Below are positions 22,908-35,724 of a stretch of DNA of 60,000 nt, in pieces. Each line of letters begins with the position of its first letter. Position 1 is the first letter of the stretch. Under the pieces are notes generated by a model. That model had not been told where the DNA came from and did not search any database. It worked only from the letters and a program-made list of their open reading frames with translations. Source of the stretch: Bolinopsis microptera (Eukaryota > Ctenophora > Tentaculata > Lobata > Bolinopsidae); contig NC_087075.1 in NCBI RefSeq assembly GCF_026151205.1, positions 10,402,303-10,462,302 on the forward strand, written 5' to 3'. A program made the translations under genes and the position numbers.

Positions 22908-25495
22908 TATTATTAACTGGATATGTCGACCATGTATCTTTATGAGGAAAAAAATTGCAATGAACAATGAACAGTTCATATAAATTGATGCCGTGAGATT
23001 TCTTTGTACTATTCTAATTTTAGAGATCAAACACAATTTATCGGCGAATCCGATGTTTAGCAAACATGTTTAAACACGTACTAATTGTTACTCAGTACAG
23101 GCACGAATGTTTAAAATCCTTTGAGTTACGCGACAAATCGTAGCGTTTAGAATAAATAGAAAACTTTAACTTTAATGTTATAATTTTAACATTTACCTGA
23201 CATTAAATTTTAAACTAGATAAGTACCTGTTTAATTTTCAAATTTAAAAATTAAAGACAATACGTCGTTATTTAAACTATCGCCGTTTCTCGTGAAGCTC
23301 ATGGTTACATCATCACTTCAACTTTAAAACAACTTGGGAAATCCCCCTGAAAAACTCGTCTAGTTAAAAAGATATCAGTTTTAGACAATAACAGAAACCA
23401 ACTTTAATTAAGAAATGTCTAAAAGGTAAAAGCATGACACGAACCCAGCTCTTCTAGAGAATATGCTATCGTTATGAATCATAACGATATATATATAATA
23501 AATCATAACGATAATATGATAAATTATGGAATTATGTGAGTCTCAAGATGTCGTTATACCTTAAAAACTTGGGTTGAAATATATTGAAAACAGTAAATAA
23601 CTTAATTGGTTAATGACGGAATCGGTTAATCAGTAATTACACATAAATTGAATAAAATATTAAATACGCACGTAATTGTGCCGGATAAGTCCTGTTAAAC
23701 GTTGGACAAGTAGTAAATAAATAAATAAACAGTAAATCAAGAGCAACGGGTATTAAGTGCGGTAAATGAAAGTAAGGAAAATAAATAATTAGTTTCCCAT
23801 GACTAAAATTAACCTGTCATGACTATTGACTAGTATGACTATAGGATTTAGCTAGGAAGCAAGGAAATACAACACGGGTAATTCAGCTGGTGAGTCAGCT
23901 ACACGGAAACGATGTGGCATCCCACTTAACCTTTACATTCCTGCGGGCACTCCACCAATCTGCTGACAGATAAGTTAGCTAATTAAAATAGTTTGGATTG
24001 TGGATGATCGGTTACTTTCGGTTTGATGTTATAGGTGAGAGGAATGTGGAATGAAGGCATGTTTGAAACTGAACAGTTGGGAGTTGACAGCCAACTTTAG
24101 TTGAGAGTTGACAGCCGCTGCTGTCAACATCCAGCAGGTATAATAAGGAGTAGGGTGTGTGGAGAGAGTGGACTGCTGCTGCTATGCATAGTGGGCTGTA
24201 CAGCATACAGACACCATGGTAAGTAAATAATCGTGACGGGCAGGCACATACCGCCACCGTGTCACTAGCGCAATTTTATATATTTTACTTTTATATTTTA
24301 TTGAAGTCTGCACTAGTCACTGGTGCTATTTCATTGGAGTCTGGGGGATTATGAAAATATTGTGCTGTGTTTGGGTATATTATGTAGAAAATAAGCAAAG
24401 AAAATGTCGTATGATGCAGGGTATTATTATAAATAGCATCTTTGATCCTTATTACACAACTAAAGGGAAGCTTTGATGTCTGTTCAAATAGATTTTAGGA
24501 ACACCCTGTACTATCAGTATTACTATTAACTTATCATTTATCCATTTGATGGTCTGCGGAACAAGGATCAGCACGTGACAATAATACCTCCCACGGTAAT
24601 TTAGCAAACATAAGACAAATAATGAGATATGGATACTGAGTAATGAGTACTCGTCTTATTGATACAGTTAGTATACTCAATACTAATCCTGATACTCGGC
24701 CATTAGCGTTATTGACTGTCATTGACAGCCGGACAGCGCATGCATTGCATCGTTTGCTTGAAAAGTTAAAATTATGATATATAATAGTTAAGTTGCTGTC
24801 AAGTAATACTTAAGTTGCTGTCAAGTAATACATGTAATTATGGTAATCATCAGTGATTAGCGGTGATAATGTTACGCTATTTTGCGAGGAAAATAATAAC
24901 GTTGTATATTACACTATTCACAAAACCTTGTATTATATAAATATGTAATTATAATTGTAACATTATATAAATGTTATATAATGATAATCAAGGTAATTAT
25001 ATTTATCATGTGTTGGTTATTGTCCACAATATAAAGCATTAGGATGTGCATCATATTGGGTATGTAGCCGTCGCGTCGTAAAACCTTACCCATCAAGAAA
25101 ACTGACGAAAAATTATAGGTTAACAGATCGTATAGTAGAATATGTTGTATTGTAGAATATGTTATGTTGACATAATTGTAATATAATCTGTGATGTAGTG
25201 GGTAATATAATGTTGGTTATTATTCACTATACGGTAAGTTATTGTTCAAATTATAAATCTTTACAATTTAGCCTTCACAAAGCCCTAATTTCACTACAAA
25301 ACGATCGACTAGTCCGATTAATGAGGCTACAATGCTATACGGCGCGGAAGACATTTCTGTCGAATTTATAGTTTGAACAAATGACCCGAATTAAATTCAA
25401 ATTATTACATAATAAAATTAAGAATTGAATATTAGAAGAACTAGACACAATACCATTCGCTAGGCACTAAGACTAAGTACATACAAATCACACAA
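22908..25495. other. AT-rich region; one possible promoter/first exon
   Basis: No supported gene. A TATAATAA motif at 24139-24146 lies 70 bp before 'caccATG|GTAAGT' at 24216, which looks like a core promoter with a first coding exon ending right after the start codon (plus strand). No downstream partner exon was found. Confidence 0.25.
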
Positions 25496-25925
25496 AGAAT
25501 AACTTAGTACCACCTAGCGTACCAACTGGGTATAACTTAGTACCACCTAGATACCATCTGGGTATAACTTAGTACCACCTAGATATCATCTGGGTATAAC
25601 TTAGTACCACCTAGGTACCAGCTGAGTATAACTTAGTACCACCTAGGTACCAGCTGAGTATAACTTGGTACCACCTAGGTACCAGCTGGGTATAACTTAG
25701 TACCACCTAGGTTCCAACTTGGTATAACTTAGTACCACCTAGGACCTAGGTACCAGCTGGGTATAACTTAGTACCACCTAGGTTCCAACTGGGCATAACT
25801 TTGTACCACCTAAGTACCAACTGGGTATAACTTAGTACCACGTAGGTACCATCTGGGTATAACTTAGTACCACCTAAGTACCAACTGGGCATAACTTTGT
25901 TCCACCTAAGTACCAACTGGCGGTA
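25496..25925. repeat. Minisatellite, about 30-bp unit, about 14 copies
   Basis: Units of the form 'cttagtaccacctaggta' then 'ccagctgggtataa', with point differences between copies. Noncoding. Confidence 0.95.
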
Positions 25926-26520
25926 CTGCAGCGGAACGTGACGAATAAACGCGGCTAATCACTAATCAGCACATTTCCATTATTAAAGCACAAAGCACTG
26001 ATCTGCACTCTTGAAATTTGTCTGTCAGTACAGGTTTCTCTTACAATGTACACACGTTAAAAGATGTGACAGTACGGGGGGGTTCATATTATGAAGGAGT
26101 CAAGGGTTCATATTATAGTATTATGAAGGAGTCAAGAAAGTAGTGTATTCTCCTCAATTTGTACATGGTCTACTCTAATAGCCATGTGTGTTGTTATTAG
26201 TGTTGTAGACGTGCATACTGCTATAAAGCCTAATCAGGTATATGGGAACTCAGAAATTTGGTATAAAATATTTCTTTGTGTTTGAGAAGAGTTAAAAAGG
26301 GATGTTTGATAGCATGATAACATGGATACTGGATAGTAAGATGATCTAAGGAAGTAGTCATGTGATACGAAACAGAGTGATAGAACGAAAGTAAGAATGA
26401 TAGAGAGCATTAGAATAATTGTTGAAATACCAATAACCCTGGATACTTGAACAGTAACCCTGGATCACTTTCATCTAGTTCTACAAAGTTGCGTTCTCTC
26501 TAAATATTCATTGCCTTTCC

Positions 26521-26600
26521 CAGTGGCGTAACGAAGGGCCCTGCTGACCCCGCTGTGCAGGGGGGCGCCGTCTTAGGGGGGCGCCAAATCGTCGTTTGAA
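26521..26600. mobile_element. Truncated hAT-like transposon end (possible)
   Basis: Begins 'cagtggcgtaacgaagggcc', resembling hAT-type termini, and continues with 'ggggggcgcc' blocks. A related C-rich/G-rich block occurs near 54260-54345. No matching right terminus or target duplication was found here. Confidence 0.35.
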
Positions 26601-26803
26601 TGTGGGACAATTTCGAATTTTCCTTTGTGTCTGGGTTCAGCCATCCACGCAATTAATAAACTGTTCAATATTAATGAACCATAATGAAGACTTTTGATTA
26701 TAGCTTTATAGGCCCGTCCCTCGGTTTACCATGGAAATTATTGGTTGGACTTGGAGTTTGGACAGAATTGCTGTGTTATGGCCATATATAGTTTGCATAC
26801 TGT

Positions 26804-26915
26804 GAGAATAAAAGAATCAAATAAATAACCAATTATGAAATGAAATAAGTAGTGAAAATAATATATTTATATGCTATTTTCACTAATTGGTTAAGTATTT
26901 GATTCTTTTATTCTC
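26804..26915. repeat. Hairpin element with perfect 20-bp inverted repeats
   Basis: 'gagaataaaagaatcaaata' at 26804-26823 is mirrored exactly at 26896-26915; weaker pairing continues inside (aaccaatta / taattggtt). A 112-bp stem-loop, possibly a tiny MITE. Confidence 0.85.
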
Positions 26916-29900
26916 TATAATTTATAAATTTAAACCGATTTAATAATAATTCCCGTATTAAGTATAGCTGCTTTTAAACTCACCTCAATACCGCTTATCC
27001 TCTCCATATCCTCCCAATCTTGTATCACGTGGTATTAATAACCTATTGTCTACTGGCCAAATGATATCAAGTATCTAGTACTAGGAGTAAATAAACGCTA
27101 GAACCAAGCACAAAACAGAATCAAGTAGAAGCTGCACCACGTTGAAGCTAGTAAAATTAGTATTACTTATTTAGTATCCAACGACTAGAACGAAGCAAAC
27201 AAGGGTCGAGAAGAAATGCAGTGCACTTTAACAGGGAGCTATCAGAAGAGTAAACCGTTTAGTGGACCATTACTGAGAAAACCAGTCCCTAGCGAGCAGA
27301 AATACTAAGGAACAAGTAAAAAGCGAGCATAAAACCAGTCATTAGCTTGAATAAAACCAGTATATACTTATATAACAACCATTCACTAGCCTTTATGCAC
27401 AGTGCACACTCGAAAGAAGCAGCTCGACCTCAAATGATGTCTTTACTAATTCGTAAGGTCAAGATGAATCCTAAAACACGATGAGACAATGACTATTCAT
27501 GACTATTCATGACTAATCATGCGCAAGGCATGACTCTCAAGAAATGCTTAAACTCCAAGATATATCTTAAAACAAGACACCATTGCTTGATCTCTATTTA
27601 TTCTTAAGAGGTATTTCTAGACAGAGGAAATTAGAGATGCGTAAGAGACCACCAAATTGAGGACAATTGCCGAAATTTAAGTGTAACACGGTTGTAGCGT
27701 AACAAAGGTCCACAGTGATAATTATTTGATAAAATTGACAAATTGTAATTACTTCCCGAGGGAACATGGGATGGGCAGCAACCACGGCGTCCACGGGGTG
27801 AGTTATACGATTGTTTACCATACGTAATTTCTGTGTGATTAGTCTCTTTGTTTACGCGTTTTACTATTCTCGTACGTGTTAACAAGAACAAATTTACAAC
27901 TAAAGCATTTGTGTTCTGCGTCTGTTGTAGACCCTCAATTTATAACATGAAAATCTGCTGCTGAAGCTGTAGTAACCTTAGCTTAGGAAATACCTTTAGC
28001 TTAGGACAATCTAATGACAACCTCATCTTAGGACAAAAATACAGACCAGTTATACTTATACTCATAGATATGTTGTTGTAGAACCCTAGGCAACTCTAGG
28101 CAACTGTGGGCCAAAGAAACATATAAATTACATTTTAAAGTTTCATATAAAAAAGTGTCAGAAACGTTAAATAATGATTAAGAAGTGAGTGTAAGAGCAA
28201 GTCTACGTGAACCTAGTTAATAATTCCATACGAGAAGTGAAGGATGTTTTGAAGTGTGGCAGCAAATATGATTCAACTTGAAGTGCAGATATAGTGACCA
28301 TATTAGAAACCATAAAATGCCTAAATTAGAAAGATCTGTCCATTCCTTCACTATTCATTATCCAATCAAGATGCTGCCCCTCAAACTCCAAACACTACAC
28401 AATTAATTACGATATAATGCATTTGCAATCATTTTACAATCCATAGGCATAGAAACACTAAGCCATTGAAGCGATGAAACTCGGACAAAATCAATAATTC
28501 AATTGAATCATTTGATCGTGGAGGCTCAACTGGAGCTAAATTTATTAATTACCTCGCTCAAAAGTACTTACCATTTCTTGTCAAAAGACCTTGCTCGAAT
28601 TTGTCTCGCGATAAAACGAAATTATGTATTCTGACAATGAAACCAACATATATAGTGCATATTGCTTTTTCAATCATGTGACAGTCTCGGATTAACCATA
28701 AGTGCGTTATCCTTGCTGAACAACAGATTGCACGTGCAAAAATAACAGATTGCACGTGCAAAAACAACAGGTTGTACGTGCATTATTCTCATTTCACCAG
28801 GTACTCATGGCGATATATTATTCCTTAAACTGCGACTCGGAGAAGCCTATGTCATAGTTATTGAATCAACGATGGATACAAAGGGATAGTGATCTTAAGA
28901 CCAGCTCTCACACATGAACACAAAAGAAGGCAATATCTTATCTACTTTAGCAGACTGTAGACAGTGGAGGTATGGACCAGGGTCATTAGTTGTCTGATTG
29001 TGGGAAAAATGATTGTTGTGAAAACCGGTGTTATCAATCATAAAAGACCATTGTTTTTATAAATTGAATTGATTTATTGACCTCCATATTATTGGGAAAT
29101 TGTTGCATTTGGTCCATGTGAACTGCCGAGTGCCAAGTGCAAGGACTATTGACATCAAACCAAGACAAAAGTTGGAGAAGAGACAACTATAGCATCATCC
29201 ATGAAATATGGTCCTATTCATTCGAGAAAAAAAGGAATTAACATCGCCAAGAAAATGTCAACCGATAAGTTTTTTGTAGCTCATGACCAAGAGAAAGACA
29301 AAGAAGACTTCATCGCAAAACACTGAACATACTATAGTGAAGACCCTTAATCTAAACTAGGCATTGAAAACACACGAAGAAATCACAGCTGACGAATGCT
29401 CTTAACCCAGCTGACGAATGCTCTTAACCCAGCTACTGAACTATGGTATACTGCTTTGTTGACATAGACTGGTGATATGGTGCGAGGTAGGTTAAGTGTT
29501 GACATGGACTAATAATTTTAGTCGAAATAGCCTAAACAGGTTTTAAAATAAGCTTTTACAGCGTCAGCTAGCATTGATATAAAATATAAACTGACATTTT
29601 TCAGACATTAAAAACTTAGTTTTTCTTTTAGTAGGCGAGACAAATTCGATTTAGTTCAGCGACCTCGTGATATCTGGAAAGATAGTGCGAGGTTTAAACC
29701 GTGTCAGGACCAGGGTCTGACAGTGGTACCTGGCACGACCACTGTAAGTGAGTGTCACCACTTAGAGCAAATCTGTTGAAAGTAACTGTCAAGTTATTTC
29801 ATATGTTCAACACGCGTTTAGATGGAAGTTAGAGTCTATCTAAGTAAACTATAGGTAAAAATATAATATTAATCATAAGCTAAAATGTACTAATCTTTGT
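26916..29900. other. Noncoding region, nothing convincing
   Basis: The two overlapping minus-strand frames near 27594-27891 have no homology signal or splice context. An ATG-containing segment ending at a GTGAGT donor (27765-27799, plus strand) is a weak first-exon candidate only. Confidence 0.3.
28724..28785. repeat. 22-bp repeat x3 with TTGCACGTGCAA palindrome
   Basis: The 12-bp palindrome TTGCACGTGCAA (E-box core CACGTG) is at 28728-28739 and 28750-28761, with a diverged third copy (gttgtacgtgca) near 28772. Unit length is 22 bp. Confidence 0.85.
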
Positions 29901-29907
29901 ATTCTAA

Positions 29908-30030
29908 ATGGGGAAAAAGAAGAAACATTGTCAGTCAGTCGAGAAAATTGTCAGTCAGGCTATATGGCAGCTTTGTAGATGTTGTGACTATGCTAGTAGT
30001 GGTCCCAGGCTTGCGACTGGAATTGCGGTG
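29908..30030 (+). CDS. Possible first coding exon (weak)
   Basis: ATG at 29908 opens MGKKKKHCQSVEKIVSQAI and continues to LATGIA just before a GTGAGT donor-like site. Protein-like but unrecognised; no downstream exon was matched in phase. Confidence 0.2.
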
Positions 30031-31436
30031 AGTCTATGGAACACAATTGTTGTTAAGAATTCGGTCTGCACTCTGCTAACTATGAAGCGCAATTGTATGT
30101 CTTGACAAAATAAAACGTTTTCTGACAAGTCTCAAACCAACAAAAAGCATTTTAGTGTCAATATATAATATATAGCATACCCCTACAATGATGCCCCTTA
30201 TAGTCAGAGTTATTTAAACTATCGGGCACGATCCACCGCAAAGTTGTTTTTAATGGCAGTGTTTGAGCAGATATTTGTAGGTTTATAACCTACCAAGACG
30301 CGCGCCGATCGTTGGACTGATCGTCGACGGTCTTGCTCATGTTTAATTAACAATGTAATAGTATTACTAATACTATTAGTAATATGCCATCGTGGAGAGG
30401 TAGTACGTACTGCTTTTCTGTTTATACGTGAAAAACCTGAGCATGCAACATGCAATCCGAAAGTCTTCATTTTCATATATTTAATAATAATAATTAATTA
30501 TGCATAACGTTAACTTGTAAACCCTAGAAGTAGACGTTTATCCAGTATCTTTATGAATCGTATACTTCATTCTGAGCTTTGTGTCACTAGGCCATTAGGA
30601 AAGCTGGGATTGGCCGTAAAATTTTATAAGAATAAATGTCTTTTGTAACATTCATTCCTCAAAATTGAAATACGACAAAGAAGTAATTTATGAATAAAGT
30701 TTGCTCTAACCAGGGCCCTCTCGCTTGCAGTAGCGCGCGACCGCCGAAGGCGGCACAGGTTTCTATTTTTCTACTTGTGAAACAAGCGCAGTACGCTTAC
30801 ACACATTACCTGGGGACCTCAGGCTATCATTTTCATAAACATATAGAGATTAGGCGGAATGACAGGCTGAGCGCGGCCCAGTAAGTACACACATGGCTAT
30901 GTGAAGAATAAAGTTAACGTTGGCAAAAATTGGCTACATCTTGGTTAATATTAGAAATCAGTAGATAAGACAGAGGTATAGAATTGCTCGCTTCTATTGG
31001 AAGCTATATAAGCAACACATCCTCTTTATCTGATCTTTATCCACCACATGCACAAGGAAGATCAAAGCGACTCACTTTATCACATATAGCTAAGATACCA
31101 AAATAAATAACCAAATAAGTAATAACCAAATAAATAAAACAGAGGATACCCCCATTTAATTAGTATAATAAATCACACAATGGGACCTGCAATATGAATA
31201 ACATTAATAACAATAACATTAATAATAATAATAATAACATTAATAATAATATTAATAACATTACCATCACAGTAAGTAGTGGGAATACTATCAAACACCC
31301 GAACTAAGTAAACCATGCCACTAATAAAATTGTACCCCATTGTTGGGTAAAGGTACTACCAACTTCAGGTGGGGGTTATCAAGTTATTATACCGTAATGG
31401 TACTTGCCACCGCTGTCTTTGTAACGACACTATTCT

Positions 31437-31650
31437 AGACACCTTGAGGTTCGTTACACGTGGTTTGAGGTTTGTAACACGTGGTTTGAGGTACTTACCA
31501 CGTGGTTTGGAGTGAGTGACACGTGGTTTGGAGTGAGTGACACGTGGTTTGAGGTTTGTAACACGTGGTTTGAGGTTTGTAACACGTGGTTTGAGGTACT
31601 TACCACGTGGTTTGGAGTGAGTGACACGTGGTTTGGAGTGAGTGACGGCG
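31437..31650. repeat. Higher-order minisatellite of CACGTGG E-boxes
   Basis: A 21-bp unit, each carrying CACGTGGTTTG, gives nine CACGTGG copies. The spacers come in three types (A: aggtttgtaa, B: aggtacttac, C: gagtgagtga) in the order A-A-B-C-C, repeated twice, so a 105-bp block has itself been duplicated. Further CACGTG sites follow at about 31742, 31763 and 31930. Confidence 0.95.
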
Positions 31651-31959
31651 TGACGCGTGAGCTTGTTTGAGGAGTATATCGTATGTGCTTTCAATACTGT
31701 TAGATTTGCACGAGTTGATTGTTTAATACCGTTAAATGTGCACGTGTTGCTTGTTGGATGGTCACGTGAGAGTTGTTAAAGGAACGTGTGATGAAGAGGT
31801 CTGTACTTAGTTAACAATCCTCATAGACGTACGATAACCGATTATCTGGTACTGATACAGGTCCCCTTTGACGATTCAGCCATGGTAATAGCACCTGTGA
31901 TTAGATTTGATAAATATCTAGTGTGGTGGACACGTGTGTACAGACCGGGGTGGAAGTTT

Positions 31960-33544
31960 CGTGGTCATCTTGTGTAGCTGTAGATAACAACTTGTTGTTG
32001 TTGTGTACATAAATCAGTACACAAATGGGTACAAAAAGCTTTGTGTAAGCATAATAGCCGTCGCATGATTGCTTTAACAGGTACATGTAATATGACATGT
32101 ATATATACGTGCATTTAGTTAATATTTCATGACATGTCAGTACATTAACAGAACTATGGAACTGTTACTGTGGAATCAAAAAATTTATCATAAATTTAGT
32201 CAAAATTGTTGTAAACCAAATTTATTGAGACTAAACTTTTCAAAAGCAGACCAAAATTTCAGTAGAGCATATATAAAATGAATATTATTGAGCTTACATT
32301 GCTTATAATAAATATAATTACTAATTACAACACTAAAAATCTATTACATTTATTGAGAATTATGTAATGTAACGTGATGGAAATATTTTAAACGGGCATA
32401 TCCTGTCAAAACCCAGGATGCACTCCATGAAGAATTCGTTGTAACTTTGTTTGAAAAGCATTAATATTAATAATGACATCACCGTTCGTACTGCCGAACT
32501 ACTTTGACTATTATACAAAATAAAAAATATACATGTGTAATCCACTGATTCTATGTTTTCACATTCTCTTACTTCCTTTTCCCATCAGGCATTATTTGCA
32601 TCTAGTTTAACTCATTGAAGTAGAACTAGAATTTAGCCTTTAAAATCGCTGTTATATGTTATAATAAACCGTTAAATATCGCTAACTGTACACAGCTGTT
32701 CCTACTGCATGAAATAAGAAATTTGATGTTATGTTATGTATAACTTATGGATGTAATGTTGGCTCATCGTTAGAATGTTCCCAGATTTTATTTCTTTATT
32801 GCAACAAATCATTTAATCAACATGCCTGACGTTAAACTTTAAAGTGTGAATAGATATGCGAAACCGAAAAATTACTAGCTGAATAATGGAAAAATCAGAT
32901 AAATGAAATGGAACATGGTCTCGAAAAGTCAAAAAATGTGATTAAAATTGTTGTAGACTAAAAATTTGCGAAATTGGTGACTAAAAAATTATGGTAACCA
33001 AAATTTTTGTAACCAAATTTATTGTAAACAAAATTTATTGGCCTTAAGGTAGCAAATAAAATGTTTTTCCGTATGTAAAAAAAGCAATGACAGCTCAATT
33101 GGTTGGACAATTTGACGCGTTTGATAGAGAGACACTGACAAATATTGCTTACCAGAATTGAAACAAGTATTTTGTTGACTTAAAACTGGATATTAAACAT
33201 AACGAAGATGCCTTGTTCGCGCCACTAAAGCCTTATCATAATTCGTGAAAAACGACATAAAAAAAGCTAAAATTGCCTTTTAGTTTTGCGTAAGAGCTCG
33301 TTTTTCCCAAATAAACGCTGGCTTATAAGCACTTAACAGGCGATGACCATAATTAAGTGACATGAGAATGATCAGGTTGGGAGCTCGCCCTTATTACTTA
33401 TATATTCTGGAAAATCTTTAATTTGTTGTTAATTGGGTTCAATGCAAGTCATTAGAGCTTGAGTGCCTATAACCTTTCATCGAGATGAATTATTTCACGG
33501 TCGGCGCATAACAGACAAAAAATTACCTAAGCCCAGTGATAAAA
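31960..33544. other. AT-rich spacer, nothing recognised
   Basis: No supported exon or element. Confidence 0.4.
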
Positions 33545-33552
33545 TCTCAAAG

Positions 33553-33958
33553 CAGTGATGCACGCCGCCGCCATACGCCGCCGCGCCGGCACATTTTCAC
33601 ACGCCGCCACGCCGATACCTCTCAAGTCGGCGTGGCGTGAAAGGAAATAGAAAGAGTATGGAGCCAGTCGGGGTTGATTTTGAACTCTAGGAGATCCAAA
33701 TTGTCCAACGACAATGTTAAGAATTTGATTTTTCTTAAATATAATTGTAAAAACCACCAAATATAATTGTAAAAACCACACTTATTACATCATTATATCA
33801 TGCACGCACGTACGCCACAATTTTTGTGGGCCTGGAAAGTGGAAATTCAAACCTAAATTTTGACAAAATTATGTTCCACGCCGCCGAACGCCGCCACGCC
33901 GGGCCATTTTGGGCACGCCGCCGCCGGTTGGCGAAAAATGAACCGGCGTGCATCACTG
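33553..33958. mobile_element. Complete hAT-type MITE with 8-bp target-site duplication
   Basis: Starts CAGTGATGCACGCCG and ends with the reverse complement of CAGTGATGCACGCC. It is flanked by the identical 8-bp string 'tctcaaag' at 33545-33552 and 33959-33966. CAGNG-type ends and 8-bp duplications define hAT elements. The 406-bp element has no transposase. Its subterminal regions are packed with 'cgccgcc' motifs (33563-33615 and 33880-33930), likely transposase binding sites and much more GC-rich than the surroundings. Confidence 0.92.
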
Positions 33959-34976
33959 TCTCAAAGTAGGCATCGATATGTTCTGTCTTAAACTAGAATG
34001 AAGGTTTTCTCCCGATTCTATGGCATTTTGTCAAAACCGTAAAAAGTTTTACTGAGTAGTAATAATTAAACCCGTAGGAATGAATTTTTAAATTAAAGTC
34101 AAATTAAAGTAAGATTTGCCTTATGGCTTATCGGCTAACATTTTAAAGGGTAAAACGTGGCCGCCACAAGCGGCTGTCAGTGTCACGCCCATGTTTAATT
34201 AGGCCGCTTACATTTTTCACTGATGAATAATTTCACCACCTAATTTAAGCTAGTCACATTTTTTGCCGATCAAATATTTTTTAGCTATCATATTTTTCTC
34301 ATAAAATTATTAACTGCAATAACACGTCCGAAGCGTACGAAAAATGCATGTTTTTTTTTCCAATTCCATGAAACTCTCATTCAAATGTTATCTATCTGTA
34401 ATAAATGCGATTATTTCAAAGCATTAACTTTTAAATGAATTAATTTCTTAATTGCTTCATGTTTCCTATCTGCTACTGTTGTGATCGATTCAAAAGTAAT
34501 GGCCGAGTTATCAAATATTCGTCAAAAATCAACGGAAAAAAAGATTTTAGCCGACCAAATGCAGACTTAATTACAAGCGATAAGGTACATGTCACCTAGA
34601 CAAAACCATAATTAACCTTAACGAGACACCTAGCCTAAATTGTTTATTGTTTAAGCGCGATAACATTGTTATCATAGTGTATTTATCCCATTATATTATA
34701 CCTCTAACAATGAGGTTATTATGATCATACGTCATACTACAGCCGTTATGACTCATGACAACTCTTTGATGGGTTTATATACGATGCTTAAGTCAAAGAA
34801 GCATCAAATATAAACATATATTGTGTCTACTGTCTATAAGCCTACAGACCAGTGTCTAATGTCTAACAGTATTCAGTATATCGAGCCATTTATCTAGAAC
34901 TATACTGACAATATATCAACTGAAGTTAAATACCACATCATCATCGTTTAGTCAACTCACCTAAAAACTAAAGTTA

Positions 34977-35180
34977 GTACCCTACTCAGTGTTTGTTCCT
35001 GGCAAGCGCCCAACAAATACTAAACTAAAACAGCCGACTAAAAAGTTCAACTCCCACAAAGTTCGAAGCAAAGAAGACTCAACCCGTAAAATAAGAAAAT
35101 ATGATCGTCCTGAGTATCTGGCACGTTCCGTTCCAAAAGGATTCAACTCCGGTATTTGCCCGAACCCTGTCTGCATCTAA
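34977..35180 (+). CDS. Unidentified basic-protein frame or terminal exon
   Basis: Open from just after a TAA to a TAA at 35178-35180, with no ATG. It reads PYSVFVPGKRPTNTKLKQP, a Lys/Arg-rich middle, then ARSVPKGFNSGICPNPVCI. The composition looks coding, but the possible acceptor (AAAGTTAG) has a poor pyrimidine tract. The opposite strand is also open over the same span. It could be a 3' exon, a retroelement fragment or chance. Confidence 0.25.
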   Translation, partial: VPYSVFVPGKRPTNTKLKQPTKKFNSHKVRSKEDSTRKIRKYDRPEYLARSVPKGFNSGICPNPVCI

Positions 35181-35411
35181 CCCGGACTATGTTCCTCTAA
35201 CTTATATTTCTAGCTAGTGCACTACATCAGATCCTTGTTATAATTGGTCCTGCGACGAACGGTCGGTTGTGGTCCGTAAATATTATATAAATTTAATGAA
35301 GGATACTGCTACTATACGCGCTACCTTCCTGCTCTTCTGTACGTGGCAAGTTGTAAGTACAAACGAGTCAACGGACGGTAAAAGTGTCAGGAAACCAGGC
35401 AGAGGTGGTCT

Positions 35412-35531
35412 GGTCACGTGACCCAGCAGTTACAGTTTGGTAAAGAGTGTTAGCAGTATCACGGTAAAGCTGGTATTTTAGTGCGACAGGTTCAGACAGG
35501 CCAAGGTTTGTGGCACGTGTGGTGTCACGTG
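35412..35531. promoter_or_regulatory. Cluster of three E-boxes, one a full GGTCACGTGACC palindrome
   Basis: CACGTG cores at 35415-35420 (within the 12-bp palindrome at 35412-35423), 35514-35519 and 35526-35531, about 200-300 bp before the candidate start codon at 35725. GTCACGTGAC is the preferred site of USF/TFEB/MITF-type bHLH-ZIP factors. The regulatory role is inferred. Confidence 0.5.
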
Positions 35532-35724
35532 AGCTAGCAACTGTTCCCTTGGTGGCTAAAAAGCTGCCATTGTAGACAACTCCTTGGTTGGAGATCCTCC
35601 GCCCTTAGGGCTTATTTCCAGGAAATATTTACAGCTCCTTGCTCCGTTTTGAGATGAGAAGTGAACATTGATCAGCAATCAGGATATATTCAGTACATGT
35701 TAGATTTGCGTAATTCAAAAGGTT

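Noticed and set aside
30719-30890. Possible hAT end (cagggccctctcgcttgcag) with a GC-rich tail
   Set aside because: No matching inverted terminus or 8-bp duplication found; the right-hand 'gcgcggcccag' does not mirror it.
31437-31650. Possible CRISPR-like array of regularly spaced repeats
   Set aside because: Spacers are not unique (three types in fixed order), units are 21 bp, and the DNA is clearly eukaryotic.
31365-31694. Minus-strand ORF rich in KPRVTHS/KPRVTNL repeats
   Set aside because: Translation of the CACGTGG minisatellite; a 21-bp unit always gives a repeated 7-residue frame. The DNA motif is the signal.
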